This document shows, one piece after another, positions 11,478 to 21,975 of a stretch of 64,000 nt of DNA (positions within the stretch are counted from its first letter, which is position 1; each line of letters opens with the position of its first letter). The position numbers and the translations under genes are program-made. The notes under the pieces were generated by a model, which made no database searches, had not been told where the DNA came from, and saw only the letters and a list, made by a program, of their open reading frames with translations. The stretch comes from Icerya purchasi (Eukaryota > Arthropoda > Insecta > Hemiptera > Monophlebidae), in NCBI GenBank assembly GCA_039619475.1, contig CM077115.1:506933352-506997351 (forward strand), read 5' to 3'.

Positions 11478-12965
11478 TTTTTTTTTTTTTTTTTTTTTTA
11501 TAAAATTTAATGGGTTTGTTAGCGAGGATATTAGCCCAAGAAATGGGAAAGAGGAGAAAATAAATTTATATTCTTATGCGTTTCAGGGAACAGAGGAAAA
11601 AATAATTCAAAGCCAGGAATAACTAAAACAGGAGAAAGTGGAAAAATACGCAGCGCTGTAAGAAGTAAAGATATCAAAGTTTTTAACAGAGTAGAATAAA
11701 AATTGTTCCGCAGAAAAGGTCGAATATTCAAATAAAACATGACATCAAGACTATAAGGAATAGATATGGAAGAGGGGTGAAAAAGGCAAAATGGAGTAGA
11801 TGCAGTTGAAAACCGAAAAAAAAAAAATGATGCAGGAAGGATACTGTAGTTATAGCGAAGGCGAAAAATAGCCGTGATTGAGGAGTGTTTAACAGAGGGG
11901 AAATATTTAGAAGACCATAGGCGATGAGGAGAAGATAGCTGAATAGAGAGAGGTAAAAGGAGTCAGGATTAGAAAATGAAGAAAAATAAGTGTAGAGCCA
12001 TAATTGACAATAATCGTCTGAGGAAAGAAGGAACGCCCAATAATTTTTCCCTACAAATGGAAGAACGGGCTAATGAATATCCGCCAATTTATTAAACTGA
12101 ATGGCCAAATGACCAGGAATCCACAGAAGATCGATCTCGATCGAGCAAAGATTGGAAAACCCACGAAAAGAAGTATTACATCATCAAAAGAGGTAGAAGA
12201 TTTTTTTTTTTTTTTTGTAGATGTGATTTTAAAGCATTTTTAGAATCCAAGATTATGAGTACACTTTTGTAGGAAACTAATTAATGAGGAAACAAAGAGA
12301 ACAGCGTGTAGAATAGAAATCGATTCGGCATAGAAAACTGAGCAAAAGGAGTACAATTTAAAAGACCCAGAATCTAATTGAAGGCAAGACAAAAAAGAGC
12401 AGAACCAACTCCATTTGGCCCTTTGAAACTGTCAGTATAGATAGTGGTATATGTAGCAAAAAGAGAACCTAAAGCATTGGAGAATTCAACTCTGGCGCCA
12501 TGTCGAGGAACAGATTAGAACAGTAAAGGGGAAGACACTTAATAGAATGAAGATAATTAAAAAAAATGAAAGAGAAATAAAGAGGTTTATCTTAACTAGA
12601 AATAAATTGTGAAAATTGAAGAAGGCAAACAGAAATATAAGGAGGATAAAATTGAAATTTTATTAGTGGAAAATCGCCATTTATGACGGATAGAGGAGTA
12701 AGAAATAAGTGAAGATGAATAAATAGGCAAGCGTTCAATCAAAAACGATAATTTAAATAGGTTATCCATGAATGAAGAGAATAGAGTATGGGATTCAGCA
12801 AGGATTGCCGGAACTAGACCTCAGAGCACCGAGGAAGAGGAGAAGACGGGTGTTTCGAATACGATCTAATTTTGAAAGAAGAGACCTGGAAGAATTGACA
12901 TAAATATCTAGGACAGAGCGAATAAAGTATTTATAAAGATAAGTAGAATGATTGCCTCCCCCATT
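11478..12965 (-). mobile_element. LINE (non-LTR retrotransposon with RNase H), 5'-truncated copy A
   Basis: The element reads on the minus strand and ends in a poly(A) tail, seen as the T-run 11478-11499. From its 5' side, about 12965-12795 matches the segment downstream of a reverse transcriptase (..IRSVLDIYVNSSRSLLSKLD..). About 12450-12390 gives an RNase H start (IYTDSFKGPNGVGSALF, with the first catalytic Asp). About 12155-12075 gives DLLWIPGHLAIQFNKLADI, the end of an RNase H domain. Stops and frame shifts are frequent. The reverse transcriptase core and endonuclease are missing. Sequence matches the copies at 52430-56560 and 61026-62310. Confidence 0.8.
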
Positions 12966-13006
12966 AGTAAGAGAAAACACTTTTAACAGATTGTCGTATG
13001 TACCAC

Positions 13007-13195
13007 CTGTGGCAATCCAATGTCGATTAGCCATTCGTTGCAAACCCACGTATGACTGAGTTGAGCTAAACAAGGATATCTTATTATTGACGGATTGCGG
13101 TATTCTTCAATGGCCAATCGTAATTTGCGATGGTGCATCGGATTTGTTATACGTAAACAACTGTCCAGTTCTTGATCGTTTAACTCCAGCAGCAC
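13007..13195 (-). CDS. KAZN: Kazrin exon, end of SAM1 and start of SAM2
   Basis: A 189-nt, phase 0-0 exon (63 codons). On the minus strand the acceptor TTTTTCAG precedes GTGCTGCTGG and the exon ends CCACAG before the donor GTGGTA. The translation includes VLLELNDQELDSCL, then HHRKLRLAIEEYRNP and finally HTWVCNEWLIDIGLPQ. These match the C-terminal half of KAZN SAM1 (..RRKLRLAIEDYR..) and the first helix of SAM2 (H-x-W-V-x-x-x-W-L-x-D-I-G-L-x-Q). The donor differs from the strongest consensus. A LINE copy begins about 40 nt downstream in the intron. Confidence 0.96.
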
Positions 13196-14559
13196 CTGAA
13201 AAATGTCAAACGAATTCGCATTAAGAATTTTTAGAAGTTTCACTTTTTTCATGTTTTAACGTCATTTTATAATAAATTTGATAATTATTTAAGAATACCG
13301 CTATTGTTAAAACACAAATAAAATAACGCATGAAACTGATTTTTTTAAAATTATATCCGACTTCCACCAAAAGCGGCTACTATTGCATATTTGACATGTG
13401 CATGTACGAGAAAGAGACTGTCGAACTTTTCGAAATTAAAAAAATGAAACCGGCCTTTCAGTCTTTGATTGGAGTTAATAGTAATATTTAGGAAAATTTT
13501 ATAAAAAAAATTATCGAAAAAATACCGACTGATATGCGTGTTAGGTGTGGCAACACATGGAAAATTGCATTTTTATTACGTTGAAGGCATCTTACAATTA
13601 GTTTGTCGTCTGAAGTTCTAAAAATATGCTACCTGGCCAACAGGTATGAAATGTTTCTTCCAATTTGCGCAGTCAGCAGGGAAGATTAGACCAATTTATT
13701 CCACCAGGGAATGCTTACATCAATGGCTTGACACACGCATAACGTGTAATATAACGTAACTTAGCTGCATACACGTAAATGAAAAAAGTAAACTTACAAT
13801 ACGGACTGATACAAAAAAATAATCATATTTTTTGCAAACTTTTTTTTTTTTTTTTTTTTTTTCATACAACATTCGATTACTTTAAAATAAGTACCGAATA
13901 AGTTGTGCACATTTTTCTATCGCCGCATCATTTTCCGATTAATTCCTTTAAATTATTTAGTAATTATAAAAGTAAACGGTGAATGGACATGACTGAACAA
14001 GGAAAAAGCAAATACTTCCGCATTACATTTATACAACATCTTTCAATAGCAAGAGAATTTAACCAGTTCCAGTTATGAAAAAAAGTTCAAGAATATATAA
14101 AAAGCCTAATTCGTTTAATCTTGCTAAAAAAACATACATCATCTCGTCAGTTGTAAATAAAAATTAAAAATTTTCAATATTAATCTACGGCCCCCGCTTG
14201 TATTTTTCACAATATTTTGTAGTTTCAAATTTTAATGTTAAGATACGTATCTTCCCACACTAATAAAGTTATTTTGTACTTTTTAGTGCATAAATAAAAA
14301 GCTATTTTTAAAACGTTTTTTTTATTTTTTATTTTTTAGTCTGGACTTTTTACTATGTATTTCAATAAAAAACGACAAATTTAAAAGTTTATATTATTTT
14401 GCTTTATTTTATCAATATCTTGATTATAGGACATTTACAGAAATTTTTATTAAATAATGGATCGCATTCTTTCAATTAAATTATCTTTTGTTTTTCATAC
14501 AATACATACGGAATCTTCAACGCATGAAACACAATGTTTTACTAATAGCGATCTTCCCG

Positions 14560-15475
14560 TTAATATATCACATGACCGAAAAAAAAATATATTTTTTTGA
14601 AACTTTCGAGCTTTCGGCGCCCCAAAGGTCTGGTTTTAAAGTATTCTAAAGTAAAGAAATACGCAAGAACGCGCATTTTTTTAACCTTGTTCAAAATTTT
14701 TAGCTATAAAGCTGAGCCACAAACGGGGGCTACACGCCTTTTTTGGTTCTTTTTTAAACTTTTAATAAACTTCTAATGTTTCGTTAAGAAAATAAAGTAC
14801 GAGTTTGTTCCCGACAAATAGCGCTCTTTCCAACAGTATATCATATGGCCGGGAAAAAAAAATATGTTTTTTCAAAAGTAGTTAAAGCTCTCAAAGCTCG
14901 AAAGGCTAATTTTAGAGTTGGAAACTTAGATGTTCCAAACCAAAGAAATACACGTGCATGTGCATATTTTCAACCTTGTTCAAAATTTTTAGCTATAATA
15001 CTCGCGTCGCAAAGAAAGACCTACATATTAGATCTCGCGCTTTTTTGAACTTTTCGTAACTTCAAAAGTTTCATTAAAGAAATAAAATATGGATTTATTC
15101 TCGACAAATAGCGATCTTTCCAACGATATATCACATGCCCAAAAAAAAAAAAAAATTTTCTAAAATTTTGAGCTTTCGGCGCCCCGAGAATCTAATTTTA
15201 AAGTTGGAAACCCAGATGTTGCATAATATTGTATTGTCATCTATAACAAGCATTTCTGCAAAAGGACTCTTTTTAAATTCATCGGGAAGTGGGTGAAAAA
15301 TCGTTTCCAAAATTTCATTCAGTTCGGGCCCGGAGGTCTAATTTTGAAGTTGGAAACCTGGATGTTGCATATCATTGTATTGTCATCTATAACAAGCATT
15401 TCTGCAAAAGGACACTTTTTGAATTCATCGGGAAGTAGGTGAAAAATCGTTCGCAAGATTCCCCGCAGACAGACA
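14560..15475. repeat. Diverged tandem repeat field
   Basis: Three imperfect units of roughly 260 bp share ACAAATAGCGATCTTTCCAA, ATATATCACATG, a poly(A) run, GAGCTTTCGGCGCCCC, CCTTGTTCAAAATTTTTAGC and related strings. The last part holds two closer copies of about 160 bp with TTGTATTGTCATCTATAACA and CATTTCTGCAAAAGGAC. The block ends in GCAGACAGACATAGACTGAC followed by AAATAAAAG, a tail style seen in insect interspersed repeats. The open frame at 14845-15048 is within the repeat and is not a gene. Confidence 0.75.
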
Positions 15476-16077
15476 TAGACTGACAAAGCGAGTTAAATAA
15501 AAGTCTATAAAAAGTGTATGCTGTTTCTAACTTACATTTTTAGTGAAATATTAGAAACTGGATATTATCCACAAATATAGGAGAAATCAATTATTTCACT
15601 TATTTTGAAACCGAGTAGAAATTCGTAATACCTAACATCTTTTAAACACAAATTATTTGTTTTCTTCTCTTTTAGTATCACATTGTGCACTGCATCTCAT
15701 TATATATGCAACAATTTTAGTCAAGCATAATGTTTTATGCGCTGATGATTTTATATATTAAATTAAAGCTAACTATACATTTACATTTATATAATACTAA
15801 ATTCAAAACGAAAAAATCTGATTTTTTGCGCTGCAAAGAAGGAGAGATACGTTTTTTGAAAAGTTGTAAACTCAGCTATAGTTTTCCTATAAAGCGGTCC
15901 TTTATGCATATATTTAAGATCCGTTTTAGTTTCCTCAGTTTTTTTACTCGGGCTATTGCGTACGTGAACATCCTTCTCTTTTTTTTCTATTTTTGGTCCC
16001 AAAGGGAAGGTGCATATAATTTTTTAACTATAAATTTTTGGTTTTATGAAAGAGCTTCTGCGTTTTGTTTTATATGT

Positions 16078-16370
16078 GGAATTTCACTTTTAAAGGGTTA
16101 TCTGGTGATGAGTTATGAATTTTCTAAGGGTGATTTTTGAGGTCCTTTTTAATTGCATATTATATATTCTGGACGGTTTTTAGGATTTTTTGCCATTTAG
16201 GGTAATCGGTTAGCTTGAGGTTGTAAATTATCTTAAGGGGAATTTTAGTGGTAATTTATCTTATAAGTCAAACCGTTCGTGAGTTATTGATTTTTATTTA
16301 ATATTTCCGTCGTTTCTAAACTATCTTATTAGGATTCCATACACATATGTATGAAATCCTAATTAGTTGG
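16078..16370 (+). repeat. Dispersed repeat, copy shared with 61770-61990
   Basis: Strings such as TTTCACTTTTAAAGGGTTAT, GATGAGTTATGAATTTT and CGGTTAGCTTGA recur in the same order, in reverse complement, at 61770-61990. A small palindrome (about 16329-16364, GGATT..ATATGTAT..AATCC) closes this copy. No coding capacity. Confidence 0.65.
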
Positions 16371-19300
16371 AGCAAAGTAGAAAGATAAGCAATTTTTGTT
16401 CACTCTTGGTATAAAATATTTCAGGATGAAAACTATATTAATGAGATGGTCAATTGAGAATACAGAATTTGCAATAACGTATTAGTAATATCAGGACCAA
16501 CTTTTTTTTGTTTTTTAAAATATTATTTAAAATTTTCAAAATTATAAATTATGCTGAAATGTAACAAAAATTTAAGAAAATAATTTTGAAGCAAGAAAGT
16601 GCTATTTAAAATTCTTGTGTAGCGACCCATATTTTCTAATCTACAAAAATTATATTCTGAATAATTAAACCGCCGTTACGAGATAGGTATGAGGCAAGCT
16701 CCCGCCAAAGATGAAAATTCCAACAAGTTAACTTAGGGGAACAGAAAAAAGTTAACGTGATTGTTGTTGTTACTGCACTATCGGCTATTCGAAAAATCCA
16801 CATTTTTTTATGATGAATTATTGCGAACAGGCCCGTGCCTTTTTCTTCACATCTTTATTTTATAAATAACAATAAATTTTTCACTATTATTCATACTATT
16901 AATAATTTCCATAATTTTGATTTATATATTAATAATTTACATAAATGAATTACCCCGTATAAACATTAATAAAAATTACATGTTATTGATTATACTCGCA
17001 GTAAAAAATTTTGCATAAAATATTAATGAAGTACCTAAAAATATGGATCTTTTTTTTTCCTTTTTTCTTTAAAAAGTAAAAACACCCTAAAAAATAATCA
17101 ATATTTATTTTAAATTTTTGATTTTTCTCAGATTTTTGTGTATTTATAATAACTCTTTCAGTTCTCATGGGAAGGTACCCCCCCCCCCCGTGGACACGGC
17201 CTTGATTGCGAAAATATTATATTATTCTTATTTATATTTAACAAATAACTGAACTGGAATTAGTTTTTCTTGTATGTATTTATATTCAAACTTTTTATTA
17301 TAAATCATTATTCAATGTGTTTAAGAATAGTTTTAATAATGAAAAGGGAAATCAGCGTTACTATTTATCTCACATTAATTATATAAATACTGAGTTAACT
17401 TTAATCAGTTACTATTTCCATCGTATAACAATTATTTGAAATTATTATAATTAATACAAATAATTTATTTCTTAATTAACACAATAAATATTATTTCGTG
17501 AAATTACATGAAAATTTCAGCATATTAAAAGCTATTAAAAAAAAATAACGTAAGAACATTTAATTTTATCGTTTACTTCATTCCTTTTCTATCTTTTTGG
17601 ATATGCATGACTATTTATTGTACCATCTATGTAGTATGTGTGGATAGACAAAAAGTAAACATTATAGTTTTATTGAAGTGAAATAGAATAAAATTCAATT
17701 TTCTGACTTTTCTTTACAAAACATTTCTTATTACCTCTTTATTAAAATCTTATTCTTACAATATGTTTTTTTTTAATTTTTTTAAATTCTTTTGACGACA
17801 AAAATTATTTTACTTTTTTAAAAATTGTAATATTTCCTAAATAGGATTATATTTTTTTATTACAGTTGTATTAACATTCTTATAAATTTAACTGTTCTAT
17901 TGAAAAAGATGCCTAAACGGGTTTTTTCCTTTTGCTACATACTTTTAACAATAAAAAAGTGACAATTTTTTTTTCCAAGAATAAAAATTTTAAATTTATT
18001 TTTTGTATATCAGTTCATTTTTATCTTTTTTTTTGAAAACTACCAAAATAATATTTATAGAATAACTTTGCAAGCATAAAATAAAAAGCGTAATTTTCTC
18101 TATTTTTGTAAAATATAGTTGAAAATATTTTTAGTTTTGCCTAATTGGTTTAGTTGCATCATAGAATTTATTTTATTCTGTTTTTTTAAATTTATAACAT
18201 TAACAATTCTGGATTTTGTTTAAAATTATACAAAAATCAAAGTTATATAGATTGCTTAATAAACTGCATTAACCAAAATGGCGTTTTTATAAGGTTTTGG
18301 AAATATATCAAAACTTAAAAGTAACATGTTTTATATTAGTGATAGCATGTATATTCACAATAATATAACTTTATAAATTAAAATAGAATAGATTACGAAA
18401 AAATAGAAAATCATTAAATTTATCAAAATGCATAATTTTATTAAAAAAAAGAAGTCAAGTTATAATGCCAATAATAAAATTACGGTTATTAATAGTTTTT
18501 ATATTAAAGTATGATATTAAGTTTGTTTTAATGATATCCATATTTTTGGAAAAATTATAAATAAAAATGTCTTACAAATTTAAGATTTATAAAAAATAAA
18601 AAATAAATTAAAAAAAAAAAACTATGTGGTAACAGAAAAAAAATTTAAATTGTTTTTTCTTATGAAAATGCAAATTATGGGTTTAAAATGCCTACAACGC
18701 TGTAATTTGAAAATTAGCAAAAAATGAATTCCTGTATGAAATGTTTTTCTTATGTAGAAAATAGATAAATGTAGAAGATGGTAGGATATATTCTTACCAG
18801 GACGAAACCATAAGTGATCACCCTAGAATGACACCTAATATATACAATACAGTACAATTTCTTTTTTCCAAGAGTCATTTATATTATTAGGAATCAAAAA
18901 AGTACTGCCCAGTCTAGATGCGGTAATTCTTCCAGTTGCAAACAGAACCACTCGTCATGTATCACTTTTTATTATTTTTGAAGAAATTTGCAATTTACGA
19001 TTTTTCTTTTTTTTATAACAGGATGAATAATGTAGCTGTTTTCTCGCTTGTACCGGAAGTTTTCTTTAATTTTATTAAGATTATAAAAGTGTTTAACATG
19101 TTAATTAGCAACATGTATGTTCCATTTTGTACAAATTTTATTTTTTTATTTTTTTGTTAAATTTACCTGCAAGAAGTTATATATTGTATCGTTACGTCGC
19201 TATAAATAATTAATTTGCGTACCAAAATTTTGGTTGCAATAACCGATTTGTTGTTGTAACCGATAAAAACTAATATACATATACAGTTTTATCGAATTCT

Positions 19301-19841
19301 GCCAGTTCTAACAATATTCGTCTCTATAATACGTCGCTATAACCGATTTTCACTGTATTATAGACATGACAACTGAGTTATATTTCTATGATTCCTTTTT
19401 CTAAATCTTTTCTTTTTTTTTGCTACCAAACTTGGGCATATTTTTTACGATTTCCTGCTTTTTTTCGTGCAAATTAAGACTCCATTATTAGGAAACTATA
19501 TTCTTATTTTCCAGCATAAGCGAAGGAAAGAATGTAGTTAACTGATATACACACAGTTAGCAAGTCATGTTTGGTGGACTGAAAAATGTGGCACCCAATT
19601 CGATTACATAATATAAACACAATCAATGAGTTTCCTAACAGGTTAATTCAACTAACATTGCTGAAAGAGTGACTGAAAGTAATATGTGATTTAAGGTTAT
19701 AATTATTCCTGAAGACGTGTACACAAAATGTTGCCAAAAAAAGAAGAAATAAAAAAATGAAAATTGTAAACGTAATACGTTGTTTCTTTAATATTTTCGG
19801 ACTTCAAATTTTTTAATAATTAAATTAATCGATTAACTCAC

Positions 19842-20035
19842 CTTTCCAGACTTAATATTCTCTGCACAACGAGCACCATATTGAGGCATTCCAAGAGCAA
19901 CTTCAATCCAAGCAAGCACGGTAGGGGCACGCCATCTCTCCATCGGAACGTGAGCAGCTTCTCGTAATAAGCGTAATTTTTCGGCATAATCTTCCTCTGT
20001 AAGAGGAGACCAATTTCTACCAAATTCTTCTATAT
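19842..20035 (-). CDS. KAZN: Kazrin exon, SAM1 N-terminal half
   Basis: On the minus strand the exon ends TCTGGAAAG before a perfect donor GTGAGT. The translation includes EEFGRNWSPLTEEDYAEKLR and later PMERWRAPTVLAWIEVALGM, PQYGARCAENIKSGK. Human KAZN SAM1 has the same pattern (..HWKAGTVQAWLEVVMAMPMY..CTENVKSGK). The 3' splice site is uncertain: AG at 20036-20037 gives the boundary used here, while AG at 20030-20031 would shorten the exon by two codons and keeps the same phase. The first two bases complete a codon begun with G in exon 21047-21216. A minisatellite lies 73 bp upstream of the acceptor. Confidence 0.95.
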
Positions 20036-21046
20036 CTATTTTATTTTATAAAATAATTTACACAGCTGGTTTATAACCCTTTAACCAATACGATCACCGA
20101 CAAATGGGCATGCAAAATGGTTAGTGTTTCGCATGTAAAATGGTTAGTGTTTCGCATGCAAAATGGTTAGTGTTTCGCATGCAAGATGGTTAGTGTTTCG
20201 CATGCGAAATGGTTAGTGTTTCGCTTTTTAATCGTTTAAACGATAAATTTGTAATAACAAAAATCAATGGTTAAAGGGCTGTCGCAGAATTTAACAGTTT
20301 TGTTTTTATTATATGAAAAAAGATAAAATGTAATTAGTTAGCATGTCAGCCGTGTCTATTTCTTCCAAACTGCACGTATTAAAAAATTATCAGTACGCTA
20401 TATTTTAGTCTAGCTGAACAGTAATTTTGAGTGTTACAGGTAATTTCGGTTTGTAATGTTGATATTAACGGATTTATCGATCGTTCCGTGTACGGGGTAA
20501 ATTCTTAACCAGAATTTATTTAATAATTTTATCCGAAAAAGTTAGCTTTGTAGAAAAGGTACTTTTTTGCATTTTTAACGTCTTTTTCGTTACAAAATGT
20601 CCGGTAAAATTTTATTTTGTTGAGTAATTTTATCCCGGTATCACGATTAAAACGTGACTGGAATGGCGGGAAATTTTTGGTTCCATAATGATGGTATTTT
20701 CTTATAAATGTATAAATTATAAATAAATTTTGCACATTAGCAGTTAAAATTTAATAATATAAAGTTTCTTGAAACTGAAGAAGACACCAGAAAAAGTTAA
20801 AATTTTTATTACTTTATTATTTACACTGTACACTATAGTGGTGATGGGAATTTAGTACAATTTGCAACCGTGTATACCAAAAATAACAAAGTTTTTTTTT
20901 CCCCTATTATTCTGATAGCTGTTTAGTTTTTATCATCATATATATTTTCCGCGATTTTTTAAATGATTCTCCTATGATGATTATTAATTAATAACTATTT
21001 ATCCTATAAAATTAATTATATTTCACACATTTTAATTACTACAAAC
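20036..21046. other. 1-kb intron before SAM1
   Basis: Contains the 23-bp minisatellite 20108-20222. The rest is AT-rich, with no gene recognised. Confidence 0.75.
20108..20222. repeat. 23-bp minisatellite, five units
   Basis: Five head-to-tail units of 23 bp at 20108, 20131, 20154, 20177 and 20200. Each has the form GCATGCAAAATGGTTAGTG plus TTTC, with one to two changes in some units. On the transcript (minus) strand every unit contains CTAAC, and three units contain TGCATG. Confidence 0.95.
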
Positions 21047-21216
21047 CATCGTGATTTCCGGAACCCGTTTTACGATGTCTGCTTCGTGAGAATACTCTTG
21101 ATATGCTTCCCCAAGTACTAGATACACTGCTGCGGCCGCTGAGGGAACGCAAGTTTTTATTTCTTCGATTTATCGGCTCCACTTCTGGCGGTGAACTACC
21201 TAAATGTTCTACTGAT
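21047..21216 (-). CDS. KAZN: Kazrin exon, basic linker before SAM1
   Basis: A 170-nt exon on the minus strand with acceptor ACGTAG. It ends GATG before the non-optimal donor GTTTGT. It encodes a Ser/Arg-rich stretch including SVEHLGSSPPEVEPINRRNK and then WGSISRVFSRSRHRKTGSG. Human KAZN has ..GFGSISRVFARGKQRK.. at the corresponding site before SAM1, so this is diagnostic. It starts with one base that completes a Lys codon from exon 21882-21975 and leaves one base for the next exon. The basic region overlaps where human kazrin carries its nuclear-localisation-type sequence. Confidence 0.93.
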
Positions 21217-21881
21217 CTACGTTATATAATAACGAAAAATTATTAAAAAATGCAATACATCAAAAATACTGTAGCTTAACGTAAGCAAATTATTATTATT
21301 ATTATTATTATTCCTTTGTATGAAATTAAAAAAACAAAGGGAAATTGCAGATTTCGTTTGGAAAAAGAAAAAGTTCTCATTACTATATATTGTAATATTA
21401 TAAATTTACCACATAATTTGATCGTTATCGTTTAAATCAATTTCTGCATACTTGTGAACTTTACTTATAATCAGAATAGTTGAAATTCGTTTGAAAATAT
21501 GTAAAATTATTACTTGAACTGGTTTAACATTCATGATAGATCAATCCAAAAATAAATTTGAAAATTAAAAAAAAAAACGGAAAAAAAGGTATATTATTTA
21601 TTATTATTTTTTTTTTAAGTATAATCTATATATTGTTCTTTTTTTTTTTGTGGTATACAAATAATAAACAACTATGTACTATTTACAGTTCAACCACCTA
21701 TACATTAATAGTTCATTCTATTTTATTTTTACCATCGTTCGTTATTTTTTGTTAATTCTATTTTCACCCCGACTAAATATGTAGTCTTTTAAAACTCTTA
21801 GATTAGAATAAAACTTCAATTTTAGAAAAAAAATCTCTTAAAAAAGATTTAATTTAATGAAATTTTTGTTTATTGGCTTAC
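21217..21881. other. 665-bp intron in linker
   Basis: Holds an (ATT)n microsatellite (about 21290-21312) and T/A-rich low-complexity DNA. Nothing else was seen. Confidence 0.8.
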
Positions 21882-21975
21882 TTTGATAATGTGGACATAT
21901 CCAACGATCGGGCAAAATTGCACGCAGTTAATGGTGATACAGAAGGACTGTGACAATCTCGCGGTGTAACAACAG
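21882..21975 (-). CDS. KAZN: Kazrin exon, Ser/Pro-rich linker
   Basis: A 94-nt exon on the minus strand with acceptor TTTCTGTAG and donor GTAAGC. The translation runs VVTPRDCHSPSVSPLTACNF, then ARSLDMSTLS. It is low in conservation, as the linker is between vertebrates and insects. The call rests on good splice sites and on phase: its first two bases complete the codon opened by exon 39821-40067, and its last two are completed by exon 21047-21216. It may carry Ser-Pro phosphorylation sites (inference). Confidence 0.82.

Larger units (their letters stand above)
4304..13006. other. 8.7-kb intron, SAM2
   Basis: Holds a hAT transposase tail (5937-6359), a dispersed repeat starting ACCGACTTCAAAAAAGG (7027-7260), a large foldback repeat (7429-7861) and a minus-strand LINE remnant that reaches almost to the upstream exon (11478-12965). 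The stretches 4304-5900 and 7870-11470 show only AT-rich sequence; open frames there, such as 9539-9814, match nothing I recognise. Confidence 0.7.
13196..19841. other. 6.6-kb intron in SAM1
   Basis: Very AT-rich. It contains a poly(T) run (about 13843-13862), a diverged tandem repeat field (14560-15470), a dispersed repeat also present near 61770-61990 (16078-16370) and a poly(C) run (about 17178-17189). At 19175-19360 there is a stretch with repeated ACGTCGCTATAA and AACCGAT strings that may be an old pogo-type remnant ending TTTTCACTG. No coding exon was recognised. Confidence 0.7.

Noticed and set aside
12795..13073. Open frame of 92 codons on the minus strand
   Set aside because: It mixes the end of the kazrin exon in another frame with LINE sequence; not a gene.
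13007..13195. Liprin-alpha as the identity of the SAM exons
   Set aside because: Liprins share the N-E-W-L..G-L-P-Q and V-D-A-R-M-L motifs, but the coiled-coil exons (LYAAL..IREIVRSY), GSISRVF before SAM1, and DPLVWTNQRF at SAM3 fit kazrin far better.
20108..20222. CRISPR-like array
   Set aside because: Units are directly adjacent with no spacers, in a eukaryotic intron; it is a minisatellite.
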